Counted from the first letter of the stretch, positions 53,386 through 63,143 are shown. The stretch is 64,000 bases of DNA from JANQQJ01 sp046290575 (GCA_046290575.1 JBKAGX010000005.1:62001-126000), one strand, 5' to 3'. The notes: a model not told the origin generated them from the letters alone. Translations and numbers: made by a program.

Positions 53386-54800
53386 TGCAGGCGCTCCCCT
53401 TCGATATTGGCCCCATTCATTTTGTCGGCATCGGCGGGATCGGCATGAGCGGCATTGCCGAGGTCATGCATAATCTGGGGTATCGGGTCCAGGGTAGTGA
53501 TCTAGCCGCAAGCGGCAATGTTAAGCGGCTGCGTGGTTTGGGGATCGACATCGTCCAGGGGCATGCCCCGGATAATCTGGGCGCGGCCAAGGTCGTCGTG
53601 ATCTCCAGTGCGGTCGGTGGCGATAACCCGGAGGTTCGTGCTGCGCGCGAGCGGCTTTTGCCGGTGGTCCGCCGGGCTGAAATGCTGGCTGAATTGATGC
53701 GGCTGAAATGGTGTATCTCGGTCGCAGGCACGCACGGCAAGACCACGACCACCTCCATGATCGCCGCTGTCCTGGACGCCGCAGGCATCGATCCGACAGT
53801 CATCAATGGCGGCATTATCAACGCCTATGGAACCAACGCGCGGCTGGGCGATGGCGACTGGATGGTTGTCGAAGGTGACGAGTCCGACGGCACCTTCGTC
53901 AAGCTGCCGGCCATGTTAGCGGTGGTGACGAACATCGACCCGGAGCATCTTGCACACTATGGCAGCTTCGATGCGCTCAGGGATGCGTTTCATCGGTTCG
54001 TCGAGAACGTTCCGTTCTATGGCCGGGCGATCCTGTGTCTCGATCATCCTGAAGTGCAGGCATTGATCGGGCGTGTCTCCGACCGGCCGATCATGACCTA
54101 TGGCTTCAGCCCGCAGGCAGACGTTCGTGCGCTTGACGTTACCTACCGGGACGGCGCGGCGCATTTTGATGTTGAGATTGCCGACCGGTCGACGGGTGAT
54201 TCCCGTCGGATTGCCGGGCTGCGGCTGCCCATGCCGGGGCGCTACAATGTGCAAAACGCGCTTGCCGCGGTCGCTGCAGCCGATGTGCTGCGCCTTCCCG
54301 ATGATGCTGTTCGCCGTGGATTTGGTGAGTTTGAGGGCGTCAGCCGCCGGTTTACGCGCATCGGCACCGCCAATGGTGTCACCGTTGTGGATGACTACGC
54401 CCACCACCCGGTCGAGATCGCCGCCGTGCTGTCTGCCGCACGTGAAGCCTATGATGGTCGTATCATCGCGGTTGTGCAGCCGCATCGCTATACCCGCCTG
54501 CGCGACCTGTTTGAGGAATTCTGTACCTGTTTCAACGACGCCGACACAGTAATTGTTGCTGACGTCTATCCGGCCGGCGAAGAGCCGTTGGACGGGTTCG
54601 ACAGCACGTCCCTGGCTGACGGTCTACGCAACCGTGGGCACCGTCATGTCCTCGAAAGCCCCGGTGAAGGCGATGTAGCCGAAAGTGTTTCAAGCATCGC
54701 CGGTGAGGGCGATGTGGTGATCTGCATGGGTGCGGGTAGCGTGACTGGCTGGGCGCACAATCTGCCGGATCGTCTTGCAGCGATGGGAGGGTCCGCATGA
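53385..54800 (+). CDS. murC: UDP-MurNAc:L-alanine ligase MurC
   Basis: A 471-residue Mur ligase that adds the first amino acid, L-alanine. It has IHFVGIGGIGMSGIAEVMHN at the N-terminus, ATP motif VAGTHGKTTTTSM, VEGDESDGTFVKL, VTNIDPEHLAHYGS, and DDYAHHPVEIAAVLSAARE, all specific for MurC. Overlaps murG by one and murB by four bases. Confidence 0.96.
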   Translation: MQALPFDIGPIHFVGIGGIGMSGIAEVMHNLGYRVQGSDLAASGNVKRLRGLGIDIVQGHAPDNLGAAKVVVISSAVGGDNPEVRAARERLLPVVRRAEMLAELMRLKWCISVAGTHGKTTTTSMIAAVLDAAGIDPTVINGGIINAYGTNARLGDGDWMVVEGDESDGTFVKLPAMLAVVTNIDPEHLAHYGSFDALRDAFHRFVENVPFYGRAILCLDHPEVQALIGRVSDRPIMTYGFSPQADVRALDVTYRDGAAHFDVEIADRSTGDSRRIAGLRLPMPGRYNVQNALAAVAAADVLRLPDDAVRRGFGEFEGVSRRFTRIGTANGVTVVDDYAHHPVEIAAVLSAAREAYDGRIIAVVQPHRYTRLRDLFEEFCTCFNDADTVIVADVYPAGEEPLDGFDSTSLADGLRNRGHRHVLESPGEGDVAESVSSIAGEGDVVICMGAGSVTGWAHNLPDRLAAMGGSA

Positions 54801-55732
54801 TGGTTGCCGATCAGCTCAGCGACCGCCTGATCGACCGGCTTCCGGCGGTACGCGGCTCCTATGAGGAAAATGTGCCGCTCAGCGAGTTGACCTGGTTCCG
54901 GGTCGGCGGTCCGGCCGAAGTGCTGTTCCGCCCGGTCGACGAAGACGATCTGGAGGGTTTTCTGCGTGGCCGACGCGCAGATGTCCCGGTCACGATCATC
55001 GGTGCCGGATCCAATCTGCTGGTCCGGGACGGCGGCGTTGCCGGCGTCGTCATCCGGTTTGGGCGCGGTTTTGCGCATGTTGCGGTTGAGGGCGACCGTC
55101 TTCGGGCCGGTGGTGCGGCAGCTGATATGAACGTCGCAAAAGTCGCCCGCGATGCCGGGTTGTCCGGAATGGAATTTCTGCGTGGCGTGCCCGGTAATAT
55201 CGGCGGAGCGGTGCGGATGAACGCCGGCGCCTATGGCCGTGAGTTGGCAGATGTGCTTGTCGAGGCAACGGCCTTCGACCTTGAGGGCGCACGGCACCTG
55301 ATAAGCCGGGACCAAATTGAGTTCGCGCATCGTTACAGCAGCCTTCAGGAGGGCTGGGTGGTGACGTCAGCGGTCCTGCAGGGAACACGGGATGCGCCAG
55401 AGGCGATTGCGGCCCGGATGGAGGACGTTTCAGAACAGCGGCAAGCCAGCCAGCCGACCAAGTCCCGCACCGGTGGTAGCACTTTTAAAAACCCGGATGG
55501 CCGGAAGGCCTGGGAGTTGATCGATGCCGCCGGGTGTCGAGGGTTGGTCATCGGTGGCGCCCAGATATCCGAACAGCATTGCAACTTCATCATCAATACC
55601 GGCACTGCGACCGCCGCTGATATTGAGTCTCTGGGCGAAGAAGTCCGCCGCCGGGTTCTGAAGCAATCCGGTGTTTCGCTTGAATGGGAAATCCGCCGCA
55701 TCGGTATTCCAGCGTCAGGAGATGGCGCATGA
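54797..55732 (+). CDS. murB: UDP-N-acetylenolpyruvoylglucosamine reductase MurB
   Basis: A 311-residue FAD enzyme that makes UDP-MurNAc. It has the N-terminal ENVPLSELTWFRVGGPAEVL, the FAD-binding GAGSNLLVRDGGVAGVVIRF, GVPGNIGGAVRMNAGAYGRE, and FKNPDGRKAWELIDAAGCRG (type I MurB, with the Tyr and Ser loops). It follows murC in the usual alphaproteobacterial order, overlapping by four bases, and overlaps ddl by four. Confidence 0.96.
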   Translation: MMVADQLSDRLIDRLPAVRGSYEENVPLSELTWFRVGGPAEVLFRPVDEDDLEGFLRGRRADVPVTIIGAGSNLLVRDGGVAGVVIRFGRGFAHVAVEGDRLRAGGAAADMNVAKVARDAGLSGMEFLRGVPGNIGGAVRMNAGAYGRELADVLVEATAFDLEGARHLISRDQIEFAHRYSSLQEGWVVTSAVLQGTRDAPEAIAARMEDVSEQRQASQPTKSRTGGSTFKNPDGRKAWELIDAAGCRGLVIGGAQISEQHCNFIINTGTATAADIESLGEEVRRRVLKQSGVSLEWEIRRIGIPASGDGA

Positions 55733-56643
55733 GCAAACACATCGCGGTCGTGATGGGTGGGTGGTCCACTGAGCGTGAGGTGTCGCTGGTCTCAGGCGCG
55801 GCCATCGCCGATGTTCTGACAGTCGCCGGCTACAAGGTCACCAGGGTTGATGCCGACCGCGCTCTTGCAGAAACGTTGACGACCCTGCAGCCCGACGTCG
55901 TCTTCAATGCGCTGCATGGGCGTTGGGGCGAGGATGGCTGTATCCAGGGATTGCTTGAAGTGTTGGGCATCCCCTATACGCATTCAGGCGTCCTGGCATC
56001 GGCTGTGGCGATGGACAAGCCGATGGCGAAGCGTGTCTTTCATGATGCCGGCTTGCCGGTCGCAGCGCATGTCATGGCCCGGAAAGACGAGCTGTTTCAG
56101 GCTGATCCCTTGCCGCGACCGTTTGTCGTCAAGCCCGCCAATGAGGGGTCCAGCGTCGGCGTCGCTGTCATCGACGAAGGTGACAATTTCACCCCTGACC
56201 AGCCGGGTCCCTGGCATGAATTCGACGAGTTGATGGTCGAAGCCTATGTGCCCGGGCGCGAGGTTACATGTGCCGTCATGGGGGATAGAGCCCTCGGCGT
56301 ATTGGAGCTCGAGCCGACCCGGGGCTTTTATGATTATGAAGCCAAATACACCGAAGGTGTGACACGGCACATGATGCCTGCGCCGATTGACCCTTCGGTC
56401 TATGAGCAGGCCCGCGAAGCTGCGCTTGCCGCGCATCAGGCGCTGGGCTGTCGTGGCATCACGCGGACGGATTTCCGCTATGACGATACGGCCGGTGAGC
56501 CGGGTTCGCTTTACCTGCTGGAGACCAATACCCAGCCGGGTATGACGCCGCTGTCGCTGGTGCCTGAAATTGCCGCGCATGAGGGAATCTCCTTTGAACA
56601 GTTAGCGGTCTGGATAGTGGAGGACGCGTCATGCCCCCGCTAA
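55729..56643 (+). CDS. ddl: D-alanine-D-alanine ligase
   Basis: A 304-residue ATP-grasp ligase that makes D-Ala-D-Ala for MurF. It has VVMGGWSTEREVSLVSG, ALHGRWGEDGCIQGLLEVLG, IPYTHSGVLASAVAMDKPMA, VKPANEGSSVGVAVI, and GITRTDFRYDD followed by LETNTQPGMTPLSLVPEIA with the metal ligands. ATG 55729 is used; the open frame upstream to 55684 overlies murB. Overlaps ftsQ by 13 bases. Confidence 0.96.
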   Translation: MSKHIAVVMGGWSTEREVSLVSGAAIADVLTVAGYKVTRVDADRALAETLTTLQPDVVFNALHGRWGEDGCIQGLLEVLGIPYTHSGVLASAVAMDKPMAKRVFHDAGLPVAAHVMARKDELFQADPLPRPFVVKPANEGSSVGVAVIDEGDNFTPDQPGPWHEFDELMVEAYVPGREVTCAVMGDRALGVLELEPTRGFYDYEAKYTEGVTRHMMPAPIDPSVYEQAREAALAAHQALGCRGITRTDFRYDDTAGEPGSLYLLETNTQPGMTPLSLVPEIAAHEGISFEQLAVWIVEDASCPR

Positions 56644-57539
56644 ACCCCGACAGTGTCGTCACCGGCGCGCGCCCCGTGCCCAATGCGCGCAAGCGCCGTA
56701 AACAGAAAGTCGTTCCGCCGCCTGACCGTGATGCACAGGCACGGTCGTTCCTGATCCGCAGGCGGCTGCAGCAGGCACGTCGTATTGTCCTGTTGACCCT
56801 TGTTGGCACGGTTGTTGTCGGCGGTGGCTGGGCGTGGCAACAGGGCACGCTTCAGAATGTGGTGGCGCAGACACGCGCGGTGCTTCCAACAGTCTCCGAC
56901 ATGCCCGGGATGCTGGTCGGACGCGTGGATATCAGCGGTGCCGAGCATGTTTCGCATGACGCCGTCATGGCGGCAGCAGAAATCGCCTCCGGTCAGAATA
57001 TCGCCGAGCTCTCGCTCAGCGAGGTTCGTGAAAGGGTTGAGGCGTTGGGATGGGTCAAGACGGCCCAGGTGTCGCGTCTGCTGCCGGATACTGTCCGGAT
57101 CAAGATCATCGAGCGGGTGCCGTTCGCCCTTTGGCAATATGAAGGTCGCATCCGGCTGATCGATGGCGAGGGTGTTGAAATCGCCGATCAAGCTGCCGGG
57201 TTTGAGCATCTGCCCATGGTAGTGGATCTCGGTGCCCCCGGACATGCTGCTGAACTCTTTGAAATGTTGCAGGCACAGCCCGCTCTGGCCTTGCGGGTCA
57301 TCGCTGCCGTGCGGGTCGGTGATCGCCGTTGGAACATCCGGTTCCGCGGCGGCATTGATGTGCAGCTGCCTGAAACGGACCCGGAGGCCGCTTGGCACCG
57401 GCTGGCCACGCTTCAGCGGCACCAGGGAATTCTGGACCGCGACATTATTGCTGTTGACCTGCGCCTGCCCGACCGGCTGACCGTCCGGCAGACGCCGGAT
57501 GCGGCCCAGGCGCGCCGCGATGCTGACAGTACGTCATAG
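56631..57539 (+). CDS. ftsQ: Cell division protein FtsQ
   Basis: A 302-residue protein with a basic cytoplasmic N-terminus (NARKRRKQK), one membrane helix (IVLLTLVGTVVVGGGWAWQQ), a POTRA domain (GRVDISGAEHVSHDAVMAA to LPDTVRIKIIERVPFALW), and the FtsQ beta domain. It recruits FtsL/FtsB to the divisome. Fourteen bases separate its stop from the ftsA start. Confidence 0.93.
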   Translation: MPPLNPDSVVTGARPVPNARKRRKQKVVPPPDRDAQARSFLIRRRLQQARRIVLLTLVGTVVVGGGWAWQQGTLQNVVAQTRAVLPTVSDMPGMLVGRVDISGAEHVSHDAVMAAAEIASGQNIAELSLSEVRERVEALGWVKTAQVSRLLPDTVRIKIIERVPFALWQYEGRIRLIDGEGVEIADQAAGFEHLPMVVDLGAPGHAAELFEMLQAQPALALRVIAAVRVGDRRWNIRFRGGIDVQLPETDPEAAWHRLATLQRHQGILDRDIIAVDLRLPDRLTVRQTPDAAQARRDADSTS

Positions 57540-57552
57540 GAGGATTTGAGGA

Positions 57553-58806
57553 TTGTCTTCGGCAAAAGGAACATTGATCGCGGCACTGGATGTTGGCTCC
57601 ACCAAGGTCTGCTGTTTCATCGCGCGTGTCGATGAACATGGTGGCATCAAGGTGGAAGGTATTGGCCACCAGGTGTCAGAAGGCATCAAATCCGGTGCCG
57701 TCGTGGATCTGAATGCGGTCGAGGCGTCTGTCCGCGCAGCAGCGGATGCCGCAGAGCGAATGTCCGGTGAAACCATGCGCCGGGTATTTGTTAATGTCTC
57801 TACAGGTGCGCCGCGGTCCGATGCGGTGCATGTCGAGGTCAAGATTGCCGGCCACCAGGTCGGCGACAACGACATTCGCCGGGCGCTGGAGGAGGCGCGG
57901 CGCCAGGCAGAGGCGCCTGAGCGTGAAGTGCTGCACACGGTGCCAGTGACATATTCCATTGACGGGTCGCGTGGGATCGACGATCCGCGCGGCATGTATG
58001 GCGATCGCCTTGGTGTCGACATCCACATCGTCACAGCGACCACGGGTCCGTTACGTAATCTGCAGCTCTGCATGGATCGCGGCCATCTGGGCATCGCCGG
58101 TGTCTGTGCTTCCGGCTATGCATCAGGCCTGTCCTGCCTGGTCGAAGACGAACGCGACATGGGTGTCACCCTCATCGATATGGGCGGTGGCACAACGTCG
58201 ATCGCGGTCTTCATGGAGGGCGCGCTGGTCTACACCGATGTCGTGCCGATCGGGGGCCAGCACGTCACCAATGATATCGCGCGCGGTTTGCTCACCAGTA
58301 CGATTGACGCCGAGCGCCTGAAGACCTTGTTCGGCAGCGCGTTGCGGAGTGCCTCTGACGATCACGAGATGATTACCGTCGTTCAGGTTGGCGAAGCCTC
58401 GCAGGAGGATCAGAGCCAGACGCTACCGCGCGCCATGCTGACCGGGATCATTCAGCCCCGGGTCGAGGAAATCTTCGAATCCGTACATGAGCGTCTGATC
58501 TCGTCCGGTTTCGATCAGGCGGTTGGCAAGCGGGTTGTTCTGACCGGGGGTGCCAGCCAGCTCCAGGGCGTGCGTGAGCTCGCCTCCCGAATACTAAACA
58601 AACAGGTCCGTCTAGGTAAGCCGATTGAGATCGACGGCTTGGCAGAAGCAACTGTCGGACCCGCATTTGCAACCTGTGCAGGCTTGTTGGCCTACGCGGC
58701 GCAGGGGGTGGCCCATAAGGGCCCATTGACGGCCGCCATGCTGGTTCCCGAGGAACCCAGAAGCACCGTGGCGCGCGTAGGCCGCTGGTTCAGAGAGAAT
58801 TTTTAG
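57553..58806 (+). CDS. ftsA: Cell division protein FtsA
   Basis: A 417-residue actin-like ATPase that tethers FtsZ to the membrane. The phosphate-1 motif LIAALDVGSTKVCCFIARV, the 1C domain with HTVPVTYSIDGSRGIDDPRG, the phosphate-2 motif LIDMGGGTTSIAVFMEG, and VLTGGASQLQGVRELA are present. A short amphipathic C-terminal helix (VARVGRWFRENF) fits membrane targeting. The start is a TTG behind AGGAGG...GAGG. The stop is 27 bases before ftsZ. Confidence 0.95.
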   Translation: MSSAKGTLIAALDVGSTKVCCFIARVDEHGGIKVEGIGHQVSEGIKSGAVVDLNAVEASVRAAADAAERMSGETMRRVFVNVSTGAPRSDAVHVEVKIAGHQVGDNDIRRALEEARRQAEAPEREVLHTVPVTYSIDGSRGIDDPRGMYGDRLGVDIHIVTATTGPLRNLQLCMDRGHLGIAGVCASGYASGLSCLVEDERDMGVTLIDMGGGTTSIAVFMEGALVYTDVVPIGGQHVTNDIARGLLTSTIDAERLKTLFGSALRSASDDHEMITVVQVGEASQEDQSQTLPRAMLTGIIQPRVEEIFESVHERLISSGFDQAVGKRVVLTGGASQLQGVRELASRILNKQVRLGKPIEIDGLAEATVGPAFATCAGLLAYAAQGVAHKGPLTAAMLVPEEPRSTVARVGRWFRENF

Positions 58807-58814
58807 AGAGAAGC

Positions 58815-58828
58815 GCCTCTTTGGAGGC
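58815..58828 (+). promoter_or_regulatory. Stem-loop holding the ftsZ ribosome binding site
   Basis: GCCTC and GAGGC form a perfect 5-bp stem with a TTTG loop. The GGAGG ribosome site of ftsZ (58823-58827) is in the loop edge and the 3' arm, six bases before the ATG, so the stem would partly hide it. The stem is short and its effect on translation is unproven. Confidence 0.4.
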
Positions 58829-58833
58829 ATCAA

Positions 58834-60447
58834 ATGGAGACCAAAATGTCACTATCCATCGGAGTACCAGAGATCACGGAGCTGACGCCCCGTATCCTGA
58901 TCGTCGGCGTCGGCGGCGCTGGCGGTAATGCAGTCAATAATATGATCAGATCCGACCTCGAAGGGGTCGAGTTCGTCGTTGCCAATACGGATGCACAGGC
59001 GCTGGCCAGTTCACTTTGCGATCGGCCCATTCAGCTTGGCACTCAGATCACGCAAGGGCTTGGCGCAGGTGCGCGGCCTGACATCGGCGCCGCTGCCGCG
59101 CAAGAGGCGATTGATTTGTTGAAAGAGCCGCTGGCGGGCGCGCACATGGCATTCATTACTGCGGGCATGGGTGGCGGTACTGGCACTGGCGCGGCCCCCG
59201 TCATCGCCAAACTGGCGCGTGAGCAGGGTATTCTGACCGTCGGGGTCGTCACCAAGCCGTTTCAGTTTGAAGGCTCCCGGCGGATGACCATCGCCGAACA
59301 GGGTGTCGAAGAACTGCAGAAGCATGTCGACACGCTGATTATTATCCCGAATCAGAATCTGTTCCGCATTGCGAATGAAAAGACCACGTTCGCCGATGCG
59401 TTCCAGATGGCGGACAATGTGCTCCATTCCGGCGTCCGCGGCATCACGGATTTGATGGTGATGCCGGGCTTGATCAATCTCGACTTTGCCGACGTCCGCA
59501 CGGTTATGATGGAAATGGGCAAGGCGATGATGGGCACCGGCGAGGCTGAGGGTGAGACCCGCGCCATTGATGCCGCAGAGGCTGCCATCTCCAACCCGCT
59601 GCTGGATGAGGTTTCGATGAAGGGCGCACGTGGTGTGCTGATCAACATCACCGGTGGCACCGACCTGACACTGTATGAGGTCGATGAAGCCGCCAACCGG
59701 ATTCGTAACGAAGTTGACCCGGAAGCCAACATCATTGTCGGCTCGACTTTCAATGAAGCGCTGAACGGAAAGATGCGTGTTTCTGTCTTTTCTACCGGCA
59801 TCGAAGCAGCAGAAGGCGCAGCGTCCGGTGCTGCTACGGTTATGCCATTCGTTGCCCCGGCAACACCGACGCTCAAACCCGACCCTGAGCCGTTCCGCCC
59901 GTCGGTCGCCCGGGAAGAGCCAACGCCCGTCGTTGCGATGCGCACGACCGACTCAGTCGATACCGTGCCGGAGCCTGATCCGATTTCGGCCGTCCAGACG
60001 GATGCAGTGCAGAGCGAAGAGCCTCTGACGCTGGAAATCGGCGATGCGCTACCCATCCCGGCCGCTGCCGAGGACATCGCAGTGGCTGAAACTTCTGCGG
60101 CGCCTGTGGACGCCTTTATGCCACCGCAGCCGCAACAGCCTGAGGAGACCTTTGATGAGGTGCTTGACGCTCCAGAGCCTTTCGCGGAAGCAGCCTTGAC
60201 CAACGGGACCGTAGAGGAAGAGAAGCCTGCCCGTGGCCCCAGCCTTTTTGAGAGGCTGTCCGGCAAAGGCCGGAAAGACCGCGCTCAGGATCAGCAGGAA
60301 CCTGCTATTTCCTCTGCGGCATCACCAACGCGCGAGCAGGCGCCGTTAACCCTGCGTAGTGCCGGTGCAGCCGACTCGGATGAGGGCGGGCAGGCAGCTG
60401 AAGATCAGATTGATATCCCGGCGTTTCTGCGGCGCCAGGCAAACTAG
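58834..60447 (+). CDS. ftsZ: Cell division GTPase FtsZ
   Basis: A 537-residue tubulin homolog that forms the Z ring. The GTP-binding domain has ILIVGVGGAGGNAVNNMI and the tubulin signature GGGTGTGAAPVIA (near residue 112), with NLDFADVRTVM for the catalytic loop. After about residue 325 there is an unusually long variable linker, rich in Pro, Glu and Ala, of roughly 190 residues, then the conserved C-terminal peptide DQIDIPAFLRRQAN that binds FtsA. ATG follows GGAGG. Long linkers are a common alphaproteobacterial trait. Confidence 0.97.
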   Translation: METKMSLSIGVPEITELTPRILIVGVGGAGGNAVNNMIRSDLEGVEFVVANTDAQALASSLCDRPIQLGTQITQGLGAGARPDIGAAAAQEAIDLLKEPLAGAHMAFITAGMGGGTGTGAAPVIAKLAREQGILTVGVVTKPFQFEGSRRMTIAEQGVEELQKHVDTLIIIPNQNLFRIANEKTTFADAFQMADNVLHSGVRGITDLMVMPGLINLDFADVRTVMMEMGKAMMGTGEAEGETRAIDAAEAAISNPLLDEVSMKGARGVLINITGGTDLTLYEVDEAANRIRNEVDPEANIIVGSTFNEALNGKMRVSVFSTGIEAAEGAASGAATVMPFVAPATPTLKPDPEPFRPSVAREEPTPVVAMRTTDSVDTVPEPDPISAVQTDAVQSEEPLTLEIGDALPIPAAAEDIAVAETSAAPVDAFMPPQPQQPEETFDEVLDAPEPFAEAALTNGTVEEEKPARGPSLFERLSGKGRKDRAQDQQEPAISSAASPTREQAPLTLRSAGAADSDEGGQAAEDQIDIPAFLRRQAN

Positions 60448-60586
60448 GGGCGGCGGTCGTACTTTGCATGCAAATCGACGGTTCGGCGCTTGCGTTCCGG
60501 GTATCGGGCTTCCTATAACATAGGAAATGCCCGTGCCGGGATGGCGCAGGTTGGAATCGTCCTTGAAGCTTGGAGTACGCACCATC

Positions 60587-61441
60587 GTGACTGCCGATCA
60601 TGTGCGCCGCGACTTGTTATCCGCGCCCTCGCCGGTCTCCCGGGGGGTTCGCCGAATTTTGGCCGCCGTTGTGCTTACGGTTGGCCTTGGCGCGTGCGGC
60701 GGTGACAAGATCAACTATTTCGATGCAGATGTCGGCACGCTCTACCTGAAGGGCCATGAGTTCATGGACGACGGCCAATACCGTTTTGCGGCCGTTATGT
60801 TCGATGAGGTGGAGCGCCAGCACCCTTACTCCGTCTGGGCCAGACGGGCGACGCTGATGTCGGCCTATAACCACTATCTTTCCAATGATTACGACGCTGC
60901 GATTCTGGCGTGCCAGCGCTTCCTGGCTCTGCATCCGGGTAACCGCAATGCTGCTTATGCCTATTACCTGGTTGCGATTTCTTTCTACGAGCAGATTTCG
61001 GATGTTGGCCGCGATCAGAAGTCGACTCAGCAGGCGCTTGATTCTCTGAACGAAGTCGTGCGCCGATTTCCGGGTACAGACTATGCTGAGGATGCCCAGC
61101 TGAAGATTGACCTGGCCCGCGATCACTTGGCGGGTAAGGAAATGACCATCGGGCGCTACTACCTGAACCGGAAGGAATATCTGGCAGGCATCAACCGATT
61201 CAAGCGGGTTATCGAAGAGTACGGTCAGACCAGCCACGTGCCCGAGGCGCTTCACCGGCTGGTTGAATCCTATTTGGCGCTGGGCGTTAATCCCGAGGCA
61301 CAGAAAGCCGCCGCTGTACTGGGTCACAACTATCCCGACAGCGAATGGTACGAGTTCAGCTATGCCATGATGGAAGGGCAGGGCCTCGCTGCGCTCGATA
61401 CGTCCGATCCTGATTCGGGCGGCTGGTTCGACTGGTTCTAG
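60587..61441 (+). CDS. bamD: Outer membrane assembly lipoprotein BamD
   Basis: A 284-residue lipoprotein with TPR-like repeats. The signal peptide (VRRILAAVVLTVGLGAC) ends in the lipobox LGAC. GHEFMDDGQYRFAAVMFDEV begins the first repeat, and YLNRKEYLAGINRFKRVIEE and HVPEALHRLVESYLALG are later ones. It partners BamA in inserting outer membrane proteins. The start is uncertain: GTG 60587 with GGAG is used here, ATG 60527 and GTG 60605 are alternatives. lpxC, usual before bamD, is not present. Confidence 0.9.
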   Translation: MTADHVRRDLLSAPSPVSRGVRRILAAVVLTVGLGACGGDKINYFDADVGTLYLKGHEFMDDGQYRFAAVMFDEVERQHPYSVWARRATLMSAYNHYLSNDYDAAILACQRFLALHPGNRNAAYAYYLVAISFYEQISDVGRDQKSTQQALDSLNEVVRRFPGTDYAEDAQLKIDLARDHLAGKEMTIGRYYLNRKEYLAGINRFKRVIEEYGQTSHVPEALHRLVESYLALGVNPEAQKAAAVLGHNYPDSEWYEFSYAMMEGQGLAALDTSDPDSGGWFDWF

Positions 61442-61469
61442 GGACCGTATCGGGGGCGGCGCACGGGCC

Positions 61470-63143
61470 ATGCTGACGGCGCTATCCATTCAAAACATCG
61501 TTCTGATTGACTGGCTGGAGCTTGAGCTGCAGGCGGGTCTGACTGTGCTTACCGGTGAAACAGGCGCGGGCAAATCAATCCTGCTGGATGCAATGGGGCT
61601 TGTGCTTGGGGGTCGAAGCGATAGCGGGTTGGTAAGGCGCGGCGCAAAGGCCGGCACGGTCAGCGCCGAGTTTGTGATTGACGCGTCGCACCCGGCTCAT
61701 GACTTGCTTGACGAGCAGGGCCTCGCCGATGACGGATCGGTCATTCGGCTGCGGCGTCAGGTCAGCGAAGATGGACGCAGCCGTGCCTTTATCAACGATC
61801 AGCCTGTCGGCGTGGCGCTGCTGCGCCAGCTGGGCGATATGTTGGTCGAAATTCACGGGCAGCACGGGCAACAGGGCCTGCTGAACCCCTCGACGCATCG
61901 GGGATTGCTGGATGCGTTTGGCGGCCTGACCGCCAAAGCAGGCAAGGTCGCTGGAACCTGGCAGGCGCACCGGGACGCGCTGAGCCGCTACGACGACGCC
62001 AAAGCCCGTATGGAACAGGCGCAGGCAGACGAAGATTATCTGCGTCATGCAGTCGATGAACTGCGGGCGCTGGCGCCCCAGCATGGGGAGGAAGAAGAGC
62101 TTGCCGGCAGCCGCGCGCTGATGATGCATGGTGAGCAGGTCTCTGCAGAATTGGGTCAGGCCGCTGATGCCGTAACAGCCGACAAGGGCGCTGAAGCCAA
62201 GCTTCGCGCCGCGCTGCGGCGGCTTGAGCGGGTTGCCGAAAAGGCGGGAGACCGGCTGGACGACGCAATTGAAGCCCTTGGCCGCGCTTACATGGAAACT
62301 GAAGAAGCTGCCCGTGTGCTTGAAAGCACGGCGCGGGCGCTGCATTTCGACCCTCAGGCACTGGAAAGCACGGAAGAGAGGCTGTTTGCTTTGCGGGCCG
62401 CGGCGCGCAAGCACAATTGCACGGTGGCCGAGCTGCCGGATGTGTCGGAACGCATGCGCGCGGAGCTTGAGGCGATCGATTCCGGTGGCAAGGAATTGGT
62501 TGTCCTTCAGCGTGCTGTTGCCGAGGCGGAGGCCGCTTTTGTGGAGGCAGCACAGGCGCTCAGTAAGGCACGGACTGCCGCTGCTTCGAGACTCGACAAG
62601 GCCGTCATGGGGGAGCTTCCACCCCTCAAGCTCGACAAGGCGATCTTCGAGACCGCCGTTGAACCGCTGCCGCGCGAGCGCTGGACTGCATCCGGCGCGG
62701 ATGATGTCCGGTTTGAGGTAACGACCAATCCCGGCTCGCCCAGGGGGCCTTTGAACAAGATCGCATCCGGCGGTGAGTTGGCCCGGTTTGCGCTGGCTTT
62801 GAAAGTCGTGCTCGCACAGTCCGACGGGCTACCGACCATGGTTTTCGATGAAATCGACCAGGGAGTCGGTGGCGCGGTCGCTGCTGCTGTGGGGGCCCGG
62901 CTGGCGCGGTTGGCCACACAAGCCCAGATTCTGGTCGTAACCCATGCGCCGCAGGTTGCCGCGCGCGGCGGCCAACACTTCGTCGTCGGTAAGCTGCTGG
63001 ATGGGGAGGCAACACTCACCCGTGTTGAAGAGGTTGCAGGAGCCGCACGGCAGGAAGAAATCGCGCGCATGCTGGCAGGAGCCGAAGTGACCGATGAAGC
63101 CCGCGCAGCCGCCTCCCGGCTTTTGGAGGGCGCGGAGGCCTGA
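61470..63143 (+). CDS. recN: DNA repair protein RecN
   Basis: A 557-residue SMC-like ATPase for double-strand break repair. Walker A is GETGAGKS (about residue 30), the long coiled coil spans roughly 160-360, and the C-terminal head has the ABC-type signature KIASGGELARFALALKVVLA with Walker B TMVFDEIDQGVGG. It starts at ATG 61470, 28 bases after bamD, and overlaps ligA by one base (TGATG). Confidence 0.95.
   Translation: MLTALSIQNIVLIDWLELELQAGLTVLTGETGAGKSILLDAMGLVLGGRSDSGLVRRGAKAGTVSAEFVIDASHPAHDLLDEQGLADDGSVIRLRRQVSEDGRSRAFINDQPVGVALLRQLGDMLVEIHGQHGQQGLLNPSTHRGLLDAFGGLTAKAGKVAGTWQAHRDALSRYDDAKARMEQAQADEDYLRHAVDELRALAPQHGEEEELAGSRALMMHGEQVSAELGQAADAVTADKGAEAKLRAALRRLERVAEKAGDRLDDAIEALGRAYMETEEAARVLESTARALHFDPQALESTEERLFALRAAARKHNCTVAELPDVSERMRAELEAIDSGGKELVVLQRAVAEAEAAFVEAAQALSKARTAAASRLDKAVMGELPPLKLDKAIFETAVEPLPRERWTASGADDVRFEVTTNPGSPRGPLNKIASGGELARFALALKVVLAQSDGLPTMVFDEIDQGVGGAVAAAVGARLARLATQAQILVVTHAPQVAARGGQHFVVGKLLDGEATLTRVEEVAGAARQEEIARMLAGAEVTDEARAAASRLLEGAEA

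Noticed and set aside
59352..60266. 304-codon Ser-rich antisense frame over ftsZ
   Set aside because: It is the reverse of the Ala/Glu/Pro-rich FtsZ linker and core; composition explains the absence of stops.
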